Part shown: one piece after another, positions 50,891-62,440 of the stretch
How the letters are laid out: the number at the start of each line of letters is the position of its first letter
Numbering within the stretch: position 1 is the first letter of the stretch
Assembly: GCA_964655065.1 (NCBI GenBank)
Contig: CAZZLC010000032.1
Coordinates: forward strand, 1-64,000
DNA length: 64,000 bases
Direction: 5' to 3'
Source of the DNA: DRPG01 sp964655065
GTDB taxonomy: Bacteria > Myxococcota_A > UBA796 > GCA-2862545
Notes under the pieces: model-generated
The model's input: the letters and a program-made list of their open reading frames with translations, nothing else
Told to the model about the DNA's origin: nothing
Database searches by the model: none
Made by a program: the position numbers and the translations under genes

Positions 50891-51418
50891 CTATCGGGCC
50901 GACGCCACCATCTGCTCGAGCACGTGCCGGTCCACGCCGCCCACCCGGGCCTCCACGATCTCCATGCCGCGAATCACCAGCGTGGTCGGGAACGCCGAGA
51001 TTCCGTACGAGATCGCGACCTCGGCCCGCGCGTCGTGGAGCACGGGGTACTCGATGCCCAGTCGCTCCGAGGCCGCACGCAGCCGGCCCGGGGTCATCCG
51101 GTCGGTGGAGAGCCCGTAGATCGGGACTTCGGGATGCTCCTTGGCGAACGCGGTGAGCTCCGGGATCTCGGCCCGACACGGTGGGCAATCGGTGAACCAG
51201 AAGTTGAGCACCACCACGTCGTCGTCGACCTCGGACAGGGTCACCGGCCGTCCGGCGAGATCGGGCAGCGTGAAGTCCGGCGCCCGACCGAGGCTCGGTA
51301 CCGAAGGGGGAAACAGGAACTGAAACCCGACCACCACTGCGAGCACGACGCCGAGAGCGAGGCCCCAGTCCCGGAGCAGCGTGACCAGGAATCCACCCGT
51401 CGTTCCGCCCTGTGCCAT
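50891..51418 (-). CDS. TlpA/ResA-like membrane-anchored thioredoxin
   Basis: 175 aa from ATG 51418, with GGGAG 7 bp upstream; an in-frame start 21 bp earlier is less well placed. One N-terminal transmembrane helix (about 18-36), then a periplasmic thioredoxin fold: APDFTLPDLAGRPVTLSE, active site CPPC (78-81), ISAFPTTLVI with the cis-proline. Likely reduces periplasmic disulfides, for example in cytochrome c maturation. Client unknown. Confidence 0.9.
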   Translation of the reverse strand: MAQGGTTGGFLVTLLRDWGLALGVVLAVVVGFQFLFPPSVPSLGRAPDFTLPDLAGRPVTLSEVDDDVVVLNFWFTDCPPCRAEIPELTAFAKEHPEVPIYGLSTDRMTPGRLRAASERLGIEYPVLHDARAEVAISYGISAFPTTLVIRGMEIVEARVGGVDRHVLEQMVASAR

Positions 51419-51483
51419 CGAAGAACTCCCACCGACCAACGAGGTTGGGTCTCTGTACCCTCGCTGCCGTTACCCTCGCGGGT

Positions 51484-52542
51484 TCACTGAAGGATCGCCT
51501 CGGAGAGCTCCTTGGCGACCGTCTCGTTGGCAACGGTGGCCTCGAGCGAGCTCTGGTCCTGATACACCCCCGACGTCCCGGCGTTGAGGATGCGGTGCTG
51601 GGCTTCGAACTGGAGCTTCCGCTTGCGGCCCAGGCGAGCCGCTTGCTTCGCCCGGTCGGCGCTGTCGATGACGACCTCGATCAGCGCGCTCCGACCGGGT
51701 TTGTTGGCCTCGCAGTTCACTCGCTGTCGACCGTCTTCGCCACGGGGCAGCGGGTTGCAGTCGACCTCCCACGAACCGCCCTTCACCGCGCGAGTGAGCT
51801 CATAGCGCGTGAGCAGCGCCACCGCGTCGCCCTCGGGGACGATCGCGTCGCGGAGGATGTCGGCGCTGTCGCCGTCGAGCACCGTGGTCGTCATGAGCGT
51901 GTCACCATCGAGGTGCACGTGGGCATTGTCCGGAGCATCCTCGGAAGCGGCCTTGGCGGCCTCGTTCTTCGGATAGCGGTCGATCTGGACCGTGGCGAAG
52001 AACTGGGCCTGCCGCAGCTCGCAGGTGACGAACTGGATGCCGTCGATCTCGTCGTCCTGGCAGGCGCGGACGTCCCAGTTCGAGGCATCGACCGCGTCGC
52101 GCAGGTCACCGGGAAGCACCCAGTTCGCGATGTCGTCGCCGCCTTCGGCGCTTCGACCCCGACGCCGCTGCGTCCCGCGGGTCGCACGCACCTCGGCGTC
52201 CATGGCGGCCTTGCGCCGCAGGACGACCCGTCGCTGCCCCGCATCGAGCTCCGGAACGTCGAACGCCTCGGCGAGCGCCTGGAGCCGGTTGAACTCCCCC
52301 TCGTCGAAGAGGCCATCCGAGGCACACTGGTCGAAGGCGATCTCGAACGACAGCGCGGCGTAGGTGCTGACTCCGCCGTAGTGGGAGGCGATCCAGCCAT
52401 CGTCGAGCAGGTCCTTGACCCGGTCCCGGTAGGGATCGTTGAGGGCGATGAACTCCTGCAGATCGACGGTGAGCTCGGAGAATCCTTCGGTCTGGACCTC
52501 TCGCCACAGCCCGCAGCTCACAGACCACAACATCAGCAGCAT
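51484..52542 (-). CDS. Lipoprotein of unknown function
   Basis: 352 aa. Very short signal peptide with lipobox WSVSC (Cys10). Predicted mixed alpha/beta, rich in Asp/Glu, with four or more Cys (DQCASD, RACQDD, FVTCEL, VDCNPL, VNCEAN). No recognised domain. Gene lies 65 bp downstream of nothing on its own strand except the intergenic gap to the TlpA-like gene, with which it may form an operon. Divergent from gdhA across 71 bp. Confidence 0.7.
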   Translation of the reverse strand: MLLMLWSVSCGLWREVQTEGFSELTVDLQEFIALNDPYRDRVKDLLDDGWIASHYGGVSTYAALSFEIAFDQCASDGLFDEGEFNRLQALAEAFDVPELDAGQRRVVLRRKAAMDAEVRATRGTQRRRGRSAEGGDDIANWVLPGDLRDAVDASNWDVRACQDDEIDGIQFVTCELRQAQFFATVQIDRYPKNEAAKAASEDAPDNAHVHLDGDTLMTTTVLDGDSADILRDAIVPEGDAVALLTRYELTRAVKGGSWEVDCNPLPRGEDGRQRVNCEANKPGRSALIEVVIDSADRAKQAARLGRKRKLQFEAQHRILNAGTSGVYQDQSSLEATVANETVAKELSEAILQ

Positions 52543-52613
52543 GGCGGCACCCTCGGCTCGATGGCTCGGGTGTCCCGGATACCTTCCTCAGCGGATTCGA
52601 CAAGGCAGGTCAG

Positions 52614-53951
52614 GTGGAAACTTCCGAGCAGTTCGTCGCCCGCGTCCGCGAGCGGTACCCCCACGAAATCGAGTTTGTCAACGCGGTGAGGGAGTGGGCC
52701 GACAGCATCTTCGACGTCGCCATCACCGAGCCGGTGACCCGATGGGCCGTGCTCGACCGAATGGTGGAGCCAGAGCGCATGGTGACGTTCCGGGTGGTCT
52801 GGGAGGACGACGAAGGTCAAGTGCAGGTCAACCGCGGCTACCGGGTGCAGTTCAACAGCGCAATCGGCCCCTACAAGGGCGGCCTTAGGTTCCATCCGTC
52901 CGTCAATCCCTCGATCCTCAAGATGCTCGCCTTCGAGCAGACGTTCAAGAACGCGCTCACCGGCCTGCCGCTCGGCGGGGCCAAGGGCGGGGCCGACTTT
53001 GATCCCAAGGGGCGTAGCGATCGAGAGGTGATGCGGTTCTGCCAGGCCTTCATGACGGAGCTCGCCCGTCACATCGGGCCCGACACCGACGTGCCCGCAG
53101 GCGACATCGGGGTGGGCGCCCGCGAGATCGGATTCCTCTACGGACAGTACCGACGGCTCGCGAACCAGTGGAACGGCAGCCTCACCGGCAAGGGCCTGGC
53201 CTATGGCGGCTCCGCGCTCCGCACGGAGGCGACGGGCTACGGCGTCGTCTACTTCACGGCCCACCTCCTCCGCGAGCGGGGCGAGGGCCTGCAAGGCCTC
53301 CGCGCCCTGGTCTCGGGCTCCGGGAACGTGGCCCAGCACTGTGCGGAGAAGCTGATCGAGCGCGGCGCCACCGTGCTGACGATGTCCGATTCGTCGGGGC
53401 TCCTCTACGATCCCGATGGCATCGACGCCGAGAAGCTCGCGTACGTGAAGCACGTCAAGAACGAGGAGCGCGGGCGGATCAGCGACGTGGCGGCTCGCGT
53501 GGCCTCGGCGTCCTTCCACCCGGGCGCGAATCCGTGGCGTGTCCCCGCGGACTGGGCCTTTCCCTGTGCGACCCAGGGCGAGATCGGAGACGACGACGCC
53601 GAAGCCATGCTCGCCAACGGCATTCGGGGGATCTCCGAGGGCGCCAACCTGCCGATCATGGTCGCGCCGCTGCGGCGGCTTCTCGCGGCCGGGGTCACCG
53701 TGGGCCCCGGGAAGGCAGCGAACGCTGGTGGCGTCGCGGTGAGCGGTCTCGAGATGACCCAGAACGAGCTCCGGGAGACCTGGACGGCCGCCCGGGTGGA
53801 CGACCGGCTCCAGGCCATCATGCGGGACATTCACGACGCCTGCGTCGAAGACGGCCGTCTCCCCGACGGCACGGTGTCGTACGTGCAGGGTGCGAACGTG
53901 GCTGGCTTCCGCCGCGTCGCCGAGACCATGCTCGCCTACGGGCTCACCTGA
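52614..53951 (+). CDS. gdhA: Glutamate dehydrogenase (NADP-type)
   Basis: 445 aa from GTG 52614, family length. Interconverts 2-oxoglutarate plus ammonia and glutamate. Substrate motifs: QVNRGYRVQFNSAIGPYKGG, PLGGAKGGADFDPKG with catalytic Lys, and PAGDIGVGAREIGFLYGQY. The Rossmann domain has GSGNVAQHCAEKL. EGANLPIM and NAGGVAVSGLEMTQN close the domain. The hexameric short form fits assimilatory, NADPH-linked enzymes. Its last 8 bp overlap the convergent membrane-protein gene. Confidence 0.95.
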   Translation: METSEQFVARVRERYPHEIEFVNAVREWADSIFDVAITEPVTRWAVLDRMVEPERMVTFRVVWEDDEGQVQVNRGYRVQFNSAIGPYKGGLRFHPSVNPSILKMLAFEQTFKNALTGLPLGGAKGGADFDPKGRSDREVMRFCQAFMTELARHIGPDTDVPAGDIGVGAREIGFLYGQYRRLANQWNGSLTGKGLAYGGSALRTEATGYGVVYFTAHLLRERGEGLQGLRALVSGSGNVAQHCAEKLIERGATVLTMSDSSGLLYDPDGIDAEKLAYVKHVKNEERGRISDVAARVASASFHPGANPWRVPADWAFPCATQGEIGDDDAEAMLANGIRGISEGANLPIMVAPLRRLLAAGVTVGPGKAANAGGVAVSGLEMTQNELRETWTAARVDDRLQAIMRDIHDACVEDGRLPDGTVSYVQGANVAGFRRVAETMLAYGLT

Positions 53952-55407
53952 GCTGCGCGCGACGATGGGCGCAGGAGCGTCCGCAGGCGTACTGAGCCTG
54001 GATCTCCCGCGCGAGGTAGCGCCCCAGCGCTTCGTGGGGCAGCGCGGTCCGCCCGGGTCGGATGCCCCGCCGAAAGCCGTGCTGCACCCACCGCTCCACC
54101 AATCCCGGACTGGCGCCGACGAGGTGCACGATCGGCCAGGCCAGCTCCAGTTCGTCGCCAGGTCCCGGTTCGCCGACCCAGATCCAGAGGACCTGGTGAT
54201 CCGGTCCTCCCCGAAGGGGACTCATGAGCCCTTCGAGCTCCTCGCGCAGGCCCTCCACGGGATCCTCTGGGATCTGGTGTCCCGGCCGAATCCAGACGAG
54301 CGACGGTCGGGAGACGTGCTGGAGGCGCTCGAGCGCGTCGTCCAGCCGAGCGCCGGTGGTCGACGGAAGCCTCCCCAGGGGCGGCAGCACGCTCCGGAAG
54401 CCGAGCGACCTCAGCGAAGGCTGGGCACCTGCCGCCTCGAGGAGCGCGGTCCGGTACCCCTGACGCTCGAAGTGCTCGGGCAAGGTGTCGAGAGCGGGGG
54501 CCTCGAACATCAGGTGGGCGAGGTGGGGCTGGCGGGGCAGCGAGATGCCGGTCAGCACGGCCACTTCTCCCATACCGGGCGCCAGCTCGCCCGGGGGCGT
54601 GAGCCGACCCGTCACCACCGACCAACCGGCCTCCCCGAGTCTCCCCTCGACGTCCTTCAGCAGGGATTCCACCCGCGCCGACTCGGGACCGAGGCGAAGC
54701 GCCTCGGTGTGTCCGCGAACGATCGCGATCCGGATCTCGGGGGGGTGCGAGAGGGTCCGATCGGGGGGACCAAACGCGGCCTTCGGATCGAGCGCCTCGT
54801 CCATGCGGTTCCACTCGCCGAGGCTCGCGGCCACGTTCTCCCGGAGCGGCGGGAGCACGGGCCTCGAGTCGGGGAAGACGGTGAACATCACCGCAGCCAC
54901 GATCGCGAACAGCCCCATGCTCCGCCAGGGGCCCTGCCACCGGACCTCGTGCAGCCACCGAGCTGCGAGCGCCATTCCCGATGCGTAGAACAGTCCGACG
55001 AGCAGCAGTCCGCCTGCCACCACGAACAGCCACCCCGCCGACCCCCACGTAGCCTGGATCTCACCCAGGTAGATGCGAGTGAGCATCAGGGCATCGTACA
55101 AGAGCAGGTCGTCGCCGGTGAGCGCCCGACCCGTGGCTCGGATGCCCTCGAACATCACGAGGATCGAGGCTGCCAAGCCAAAGAGGACGGCCAGGACCGT
55201 CTGCAGGGCCCTCGCCTGGGGAAGGAACCCCAGCCCCCACACGAGCACCATCCCGAGCGCGATGTCCGGCGACAACGCGAGCACGCCCTCCGGATCGACG
55301 AGCATGCGCGGCACCAGCGGCGCCACGAGGAGGATGAACGTCCACCCCAGGAACACCAGGATGGGACGGCGCTGGATGACGGTCTTGACCCGGGCCTCGT
55401 CGCTCAT
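53944..55407 (-). CDS. LtaS-like membrane protein with apparently degenerate sulfatase domain
   Basis: 487 aa: four to five transmembrane helices in the first 190 residues, then a large periplasmic domain. The domain layout follows lipoteichoic-acid synthase / sulfatase-like phosphotransferases (IRIAIVRGHTEALRLG, MGEVAVLTGISLPRQ, LPEHFERQGYRTALLEAAG). The usual metal-binding Glu and nucleophilic Thr positions are not preserved (GHTEA, GEVAVLTG), so catalysis is doubtful. Last gene of a four-gene minus-strand group. Function inferred only. Confidence 0.68.
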   Translation of the reverse strand: MSDEARVKTVIQRRPILVFLGWTFILLVAPLVPRMLVDPEGVLALSPDIALGMVLVWGLGFLPQARALQTVLAVLFGLAASILVMFEGIRATGRALTGDDLLLYDALMLTRIYLGEIQATWGSAGWLFVVAGGLLLVGLFYASGMALAARWLHEVRWQGPWRSMGLFAIVAAVMFTVFPDSRPVLPPLRENVAASLGEWNRMDEALDPKAAFGPPDRTLSHPPEIRIAIVRGHTEALRLGPESARVESLLKDVEGRLGEAGWSVVTGRLTPPGELAPGMGEVAVLTGISLPRQPHLAHLMFEAPALDTLPEHFERQGYRTALLEAAGAQPSLRSLGFRSVLPPLGRLPSTTGARLDDALERLQHVSRPSLVWIRPGHQIPEDPVEGLREELEGLMSPLRGGPDHQVLWIWVGEPGPGDELELAWPIVHLVGASPGLVERWVQHGFRRGIRPGRTALPHEALGRYLAREIQAQYACGRSCAHRRAQLR

Positions 55408-55453
55408 GCCTCCCGATCGGTCCCTCGGTCGGCCGACCAGGGGTGCGTCGAGG

Positions 55454-58246
55454 TCACATGGTCTCGCTGCCGCCGATCGGCTCGCGTACCCAGCGGCCGT
55501 CTCGGTAGGTCAAGCGCACCGTCGGCCAGAAGCGCTCGTCCGGCTCCAGCGTGAGCACCTGCTGTTCTCCCGAGAGCTGCGCGAGACGCAGACGCACGGG
55601 CTCGCCCTGGGGCAATCCACGCACCACGTCGATGAGCGTGCCGAGGTCCGGCGTGTCCGTGCCGTTGACGTCGAGGATCGAGCGCTGCGGGTAGACCTTC
55701 GCCCGGCCCGCCGGACTGCCCGAGTTCCACCAGGCGATGTAGGGCCGCGAGGGATCCGCCCCGGCAAATCGAGCCGCTCGATGGGGATCGTGGATGCGCA
55801 GGCCCGCCCAGAGCAGGACGTCGGTGACGTCGACCGGAGGCAGGGGCTCGGCCGCGACGGCGATCTGCAGGAGCTTCCCTTCGCGGACGAGATCGACCTG
55901 TAGCGTCGAGCGGTCCCCGACCGCCTCCTCGACGTCGGCGAACCGGGTCACGGGTCGTCCGTCCACGGCGACGACCAGGTCGCCGGGTCGGAACACCTCG
56001 GAGGCTCCGCTCCCCCGCTCGAGCCGTCGCACGGCGAGCACCTGGCGACGCTCGGGATCGTGACGGGTGAGCGTGCGTGCCACGTCCTGCGGAAGCCCCT
56101 GCTGCAGCGCGGTGGGCAGGTCGACCGGGAAGAGCTCCCAGCCGAGATCGTAGCGCGTGCCTCCCTTCGCGAGGGCCACCGCCTCGCGCACCATCGAGGC
56201 CGGCATCACCCGCCACACCGCGTCCAGATCGCGCCCCGACCCAAACGAGTAGGAGGCCTGGAATCCCACCACCCGGCCCTTGCGATCGACGACCACGCCG
56301 TTGTGGCTGGGGCGAGGATCGGTGACGAGCACGTCGAGGTGAGTCTCCCGGAACCGGGGCGGCCCGGAGGCGGAGATGATGAGGGGATCGAAGTCGCGCA
56401 GCTCGGTCTTGCGGACCTCGATGGCACCCTTGGCCTTGAGATCGACCATCCACAGCTTGTCTCCCCGCTCGGGGAGCTCGTCGGCCAGCTCGACGGCCCG
56501 CAGCCCGTACCGCTCGACCACGGCGGGCTCGATACGCACCACGGCGAGATTGTGCCGGGGGTGCAGCGCGACGAGCGACGCGGGGACCTGCACCGTGCCG
56601 AACAGCGTGGCGGTCAGCTCCGCGACGGCGATGGGGACCGTGTTCCGGTCGACGACGACCAGCCCGTCCTTCTCGTCGACGAGGATGCCTCCCCCGACGA
56701 AGTTGTCTGCGGGAAGCCCGGCGATCTGGTACGGCACGTCGCACTCGATCTCGATCAGCGAGGGCTGCAGTCGCTCGCCACGCTTGTCGGCCACCGGCGG
56801 CCACTCGAGCTCGGGCACGTCGGCGACGATCGGCGCACCGGCGCGCTTCGGCACGGGCAGGGTCTCGCACGGCCACTCCCCGGTGCCGTCGTCGCGCTCG
56901 CAGCGCTCGGCCTCGAACCAGTGCCGGTCGATGCGGACCGAGGTGACCCGCTGATCCTGGGGCCGCCCCTGGGGGTACCACCGGAACAGCACCGGCGTGC
57001 CGTCGGGCACCTCGGCGATGACCTCCACGAATGCGTCGAGATCGGGCAGGGGCCGCCCGTCGGCGGCGACGAGGATCGCGCGGCTCGGGATGCCGTCCCG
57101 CTCGAAGGAGAACCCGTTGGCCGCGACGAACACCCCCTGCACCGGCGTCTGCACGAGCCGAGCCTGGTGGTAGGAGAGGTCGTGCAGCACGGCGGCACCG
57201 ATCTTGACGTACGCGTCGGGCACCAGATCGTGCAGGTCCCCCACCGTCGGCGTCACGGTCACGACCTCGCCCCGCCGGACCACCACGACCTCGACGACGT
57301 TGCCCACGCCTCTGTCGAGCAGATCCTCGAGGGTGACGAAGTCGTGGATCGCCGTGCCGTCGACGGACACCAGGATGTCGCCGACCTGGAGCAGCCCGTC
57401 GGCCGGACCTTCGGCGAGGACGTCCTTCAGCACGAGCAGCCCCGTGCCGGAAGGCCGCTGGCGACGCGCCCGCGCCTCGACGTCCTCGGGCAACCCGAGC
57501 CGGCGCAGGCGGTCGTAGCCCTCGTAGATCCAGGTGGTCTGCAGCGTGCCCCGCGACACCGGCTGGTTGTCCCGAACGAGCTCCACGGCTCGCTTCACGC
57601 GCTCGAGGGGAAGGAAGAACGAGCTCGCGCGGCCGCCGGTGGCTCCGCCGGCGTTCAGCCCCACCACGTCGCCGCTGACGTCCACCACCGGACTACCGGA
57701 GGACCCGCCGGAGATCCCTGCCGAGGCCTGGAGGTAGAACGTGTTGAAGTCGTTGTAGGTGCTGCCGTAGGTGGGCGCGTCACGATCGAGTCGCGCGATC
57801 GTGCCGTCGAGGATCGCCAGCTGCTCGCCGGAGTCGTTGCCGATCACGCGGATCTCGAGCCCCTCCCTCGCCTTGTCGGGCCGCAGGTCGAGCGATGCCG
57901 CGCGGTGAAACCGCACCTGGTCAGGGTCGTAGCGAAACAGCCCAAAGTCGTGGACCGGATCCCGGTACACCGGCACGAGGTCGACCTCTTCGCGATTCCG
58001 GAAGCTCGCCCGCGCGATCACGGGCGCCTGGGTCACCACGTGGCGGTTGGTGAGCACGAGCCCCTGCTCGGCATCGATCACGAAGCCCGTGGCCTGGCTG
58101 TTGCTCGGGGAGTTGCCCTCGAACGCGACCGGCCGGTCCATCTGGATGGCCACCACGGCGGTGGACACCTCGTCGATCGTCCGCTGCCAGCGGTCCTCGT
58201 CTGCGGCCAGGGCGGTGGTCACCGCCCACCCTGTCATCCAAAGCAT
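55454..58246 (-). CDS. HtrA-family protease with Nma111-like double protease/PDZ layout
   Basis: 930 aa from ATG 58246 (GGGAG upstream). Signal peptide MLWMTGWAVTTALAAD. First trypsin-like domain has a complete triad: His69 (TNRHVV), Asp100 (VHDFGLF), Ser183 (GGSSGSPVV). A PDZ domain follows (VGDILVSVDGTAIHDFVTLE), with at least one more partial PDZ. A second protease-like domain (about 515-700) has lost the triad: DRNTVP, HPRHNLAVV, SHNGVVVD. More PDZ units follow (FRPGDLVVAVDGRPVTRFAD; QRSILDVNGTDTPDL). This is the Nma111/Deg7-like plan, normally nuclear in fungi but here secreted to the periplasm. Confidence 0.85.
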   Translation of the reverse strand: MLWMTGWAVTTALAADEDRWQRTIDEVSTAVVAIQMDRPVAFEGNSPSNSQATGFVIDAEQGLVLTNRHVVTQAPVIARASFRNREEVDLVPVYRDPVHDFGLFRYDPDQVRFHRAASLDLRPDKAREGLEIRVIGNDSGEQLAILDGTIARLDRDAPTYGSTYNDFNTFYLQASAGISGGSSGSPVVDVSGDVVGLNAGGATGGRASSFFLPLERVKRAVELVRDNQPVSRGTLQTTWIYEGYDRLRRLGLPEDVEARARRQRPSGTGLLVLKDVLAEGPADGLLQVGDILVSVDGTAIHDFVTLEDLLDRGVGNVVEVVVVRRGEVVTVTPTVGDLHDLVPDAYVKIGAAVLHDLSYHQARLVQTPVQGVFVAANGFSFERDGIPSRAILVAADGRPLPDLDAFVEVIAEVPDGTPVLFRWYPQGRPQDQRVTSVRIDRHWFEAERCERDDGTGEWPCETLPVPKRAGAPIVADVPELEWPPVADKRGERLQPSLIEIECDVPYQIAGLPADNFVGGGILVDEKDGLVVVDRNTVPIAVAELTATLFGTVQVPASLVALHPRHNLAVVRIEPAVVERYGLRAVELADELPERGDKLWMVDLKAKGAIEVRKTELRDFDPLIISASGPPRFRETHLDVLVTDPRPSHNGVVVDRKGRVVGFQASYSFGSGRDLDAVWRVMPASMVREAVALAKGGTRYDLGWELFPVDLPTALQQGLPQDVARTLTRHDPERRQVLAVRRLERGSGASEVFRPGDLVVAVDGRPVTRFADVEEAVGDRSTLQVDLVREGKLLQIAVAAEPLPPVDVTDVLLWAGLRIHDPHRAARFAGADPSRPYIAWWNSGSPAGRAKVYPQRSILDVNGTDTPDLGTLIDVVRGLPQGEPVRLRLAQLSGEQQVLTLEPDERFWPTVRLTYRDGRWVREPIGGSETM

Positions 58247-58306
58247 GACGCTCCCGTTCTCTCGCCGCAGTAGCACTGCGGCCCGGGAACCCGCACGCGA
58301 GCGCGA

Positions 58307-58903
58307 TCAGCTTCGACGGTTCGAGAACGCCACCATGCCGGTGATCGCTCCCTTGACCACGGTCGAGGCGGCCGCGTTGGCGCCCTTGGTGAGGGCCTGC
58401 CACTTGAGGAAGCCCACGTCGCCTCGCTTGGGCGCGCTCGACAGCGCATAGCCGACGTAGCCGGGCTTCACGAGCCAAGCGCCCTGGTTGTAGTCACTGC
58501 GGAAGCCCTCCTTGGCCGACAGGGCGTCCGTCTCGTCACGCAAGACGTCCCAGGCGACCACCCGGTAGCCGTCACGCTCGCCGAGGTCGGCGATGACCAG
58601 CTCGTGGTGGACGGTCCCGAGCATGGGGATCTCGATGCGCTGGTAGAAGCGCTTCTTGGCGGTACCGTCGAAGCGCGCGTCGGGGATGCTCCGACAGTCC
58701 TTCACGTGGTCGACGTTGCCCACGTAGTTGTCGACGTCGAGGACGGCGGCGACGAGCTTCTCGGGGTCGACGTCGGGCATGGGCCCGAGACCGAAACCCT
58801 CGTTGGTGGGGCGGCCGTCGTGGTTCCAGTTCTGGAACTCGAAGGAACCAGGATCAGCGGTCATCCGAGCAAACACACGATCGACGAAGGGCTGGGGGTT
58901 CAT
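58307..58903 (-). CDS. SRPBCC (START-like) domain protein
   Basis: 198 aa helix-grip fold protein: LVAAVLDVDNYVGNVDHVKDC, YQRIEIPMLGTVHHELVIAD, AWDVLRDETDAL, GAWLVKPGYVGYALSSAPKRGDVGF, and the long C-terminal helix (KWQALTKGANAAASTVVKGA). Such proteins hold lipids or hydrophobic molecules. No signal peptide. Between the NrfJ-like lipoprotein (3-bp gap) and the HtrA gene. Confidence 0.78.
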   Translation of the reverse strand: MNPQPFVDRVFARMTADPGSFEFQNWNHDGRPTNEGFGLGPMPDVDPEKLVAAVLDVDNYVGNVDHVKDCRSIPDARFDGTAKKRFYQRIEIPMLGTVHHELVIADLGERDGYRVVAWDVLRDETDALSAKEGFRSDYNQGAWLVKPGYVGYALSSAPKRGDVGFLKWQALTKGANAAASTVVKGAITGMVAFSNRRS

Positions 58904-58906
58904 GGG

Positions 58907-59563
58907 TCACTCACACTCGGGCCCTTCGGGCACGATCTTGAAGCCGGGGACGAAGAGAATGGACTCGAACGTGCGACCGAGGGTCTTCGAAGAGAAGCCG
59001 CGCATCTCGGCGACCTCGGCCACCTGGACAAAATGACCGTCGCGCAGGAAGGTCTGGGGGCCCGCGAGCCACGACTCAGTGCCGCAGGACTCGACCTTGG
59101 CGTAGGTATAGCCGCCCGACTGCATCGTCTCGACCACCTGGCCGTGAAGCGCCGGCTTGGCGGCTTCTTTCGGCTCCGCGGCGGCCACGGTGGGGCAGTC
59201 GATGGTGGTCTCTTCGGTCACCTCGAACCAGTCGACCATGAGCAGCGCCTCGAGCGTGCGTCCGAGCGCCTTGCTCTCGAAGTTCGTGCTCACGATCCCT
59301 TCTGGCATCTTCACGATGGCGCCGACCGGGAGCGCGGTCTTGGGTCCCGCGACCCAAGCCTCCTGCCCGCAGTAGTCCATGCGCACGTAGGTGTAGCCTT
59401 CGGTGTCGATGGCCTCGAGCACTTTCCCGCGACGCGTCACGTCGGGAGTCTGGGTCGCCTTGGCGGCCACTGGCGGCGTCGGGCGGGCAGCCGGCGCGGG
59501 CTCCGCAGGTTCCGGGGTCGAATCCCCGCAGGCGAACAGGGTCACGAGACCAACAGTGAGCAT
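58907..59563 (-). CDS. Lipoprotein with two NrfJ-like modules
   Basis: 218 aa from ATG 59563; lipobox LFAC (Cys12), then a Pro/Ala linker. Two homologous modules follow: VLEAIDTEGYTYVRMDYCG...AWVAGPKT...SKALGRTLEALLMV, and VVETMQSGGYTYAKVESCG...SWLAGPQT...SKTLGRTFESILFV. The GYTY, W(V/L)AGP and SK(A/T)LGRT(L/F)ES motifs match NrfJ-type proteins encoded near nitrite reductases. No nrf gene is nearby. Each module has a single conserved Cys. Function unknown. Confidence 0.75.
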   Translation of the reverse strand: MLTVGLVTLFACGDSTPEPAEPAPAARPTPPVAAKATQTPDVTRRGKVLEAIDTEGYTYVRMDYCGQEAWVAGPKTALPVGAIVKMPEGIVSTNFESKALGRTLEALLMVDWFEVTEETTIDCPTVAAAEPKEAAKPALHGQVVETMQSGGYTYAKVESCGTESWLAGPQTFLRDGHFVQVAEVAEMRGFSSKTLGRTFESILFVPGFKIVPEGPECE

Positions 59564-59762
59564 GGAACGTCCTGGTGCGTGGTCGGCGGAATCATAAGCC
59601 GCCCGATCGATGGTCCGCACGCGCGCGCGCCCCGGCCGCGCGAACTCGTGCGGGAAGTCCAGCAGGCGATGCTCGAGATGAAAGACGGCGGGTGACGGCG
59701 CATCGCCGCCGCCATAGCGAGTCCAGGGGAGGGGCCCCGTGGAGCCCCCGCTGGAGGTCCTG

Positions 59763-62012
<2,250 letters not shown>

Positions 62013-62207
62013 TCAGGCGGCGGGCGTCCACGTCCCGTCGCGGAACGTCCACAACCGCTCCGTGCCCGACGCCTCGTCGACGACCAGACAGAGGGCCCCC
62101 TCGGTGACGCCGCTCTCGGGCAGGTCGTCGGGGCTCTTCACGGGCGGGAGCCACTGGGGCGGCTCCATCTCGTGGGTGGTCTCGTCGTCGAGAGGTTCCT
62201 CGTGCAC
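62013..62207 (-). CDS. Small acidic protein
   Basis: 64 aa, no recognised family. Polar acidic start (MHEEPLDDETTHEMEPPQW), then SGVTEGALCLVVDEASGTE and a Trp-containing strand (RLWTFRDGTWTPAA). The pattern of an isolated beta-hairpin with two Trp suggests a small folded domain. It is convergent with glnS and abuts it directly. Confidence 0.6.
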   Translation of the reverse strand: MHEEPLDDETTHEMEPPQWLPPVKSPDDLPESGVTEGALCLVVDEASGTERLWTFRDGTWTPAA

Positions 62208-62233
62208 GGGCTTCTCCAGCAGACAAAGCGGCC

Positions 62234-62440
62234 TTAAGGCGCCGAGACCGGGTCGCCCAGCCAGGAACCAATCACCTGTGCCGCAGAGCCTGTGGGACCC
62301 GTCGCGAGACGGTGAGGCCGGCGATCAGCGACGCCCTCGCCCCGCTCGATGGTGACGGAGGCGCCCTCGACGTGGTCGACCGGACGGTGAGCGGGGCGAG
62401 GGACATCGTCGGGCCGCGCGCTCACGAAGACGCGCGGCAT
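62234..62440 (-). CDS. Small protein translationally coupled to HNH gene
   Basis: 68 aa from ATG 62440, sharing bases with the HNH stop (TGATG). Basic/Pro-rich: PRVFVSARPDDVPRPAHRP, then VEGASVTIERGEGVADRRP and a Gly/Ser tail. Codon use resembles its neighbours, supporting reality, but no family is recognised. Confidence 0.5.
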   Translation of the reverse strand: MPRVFVSARPDDVPRPAHRPVDHVEGASVTIERGEGVADRRPHRLATGPTGSAAQVIGSWLGDPVSAP

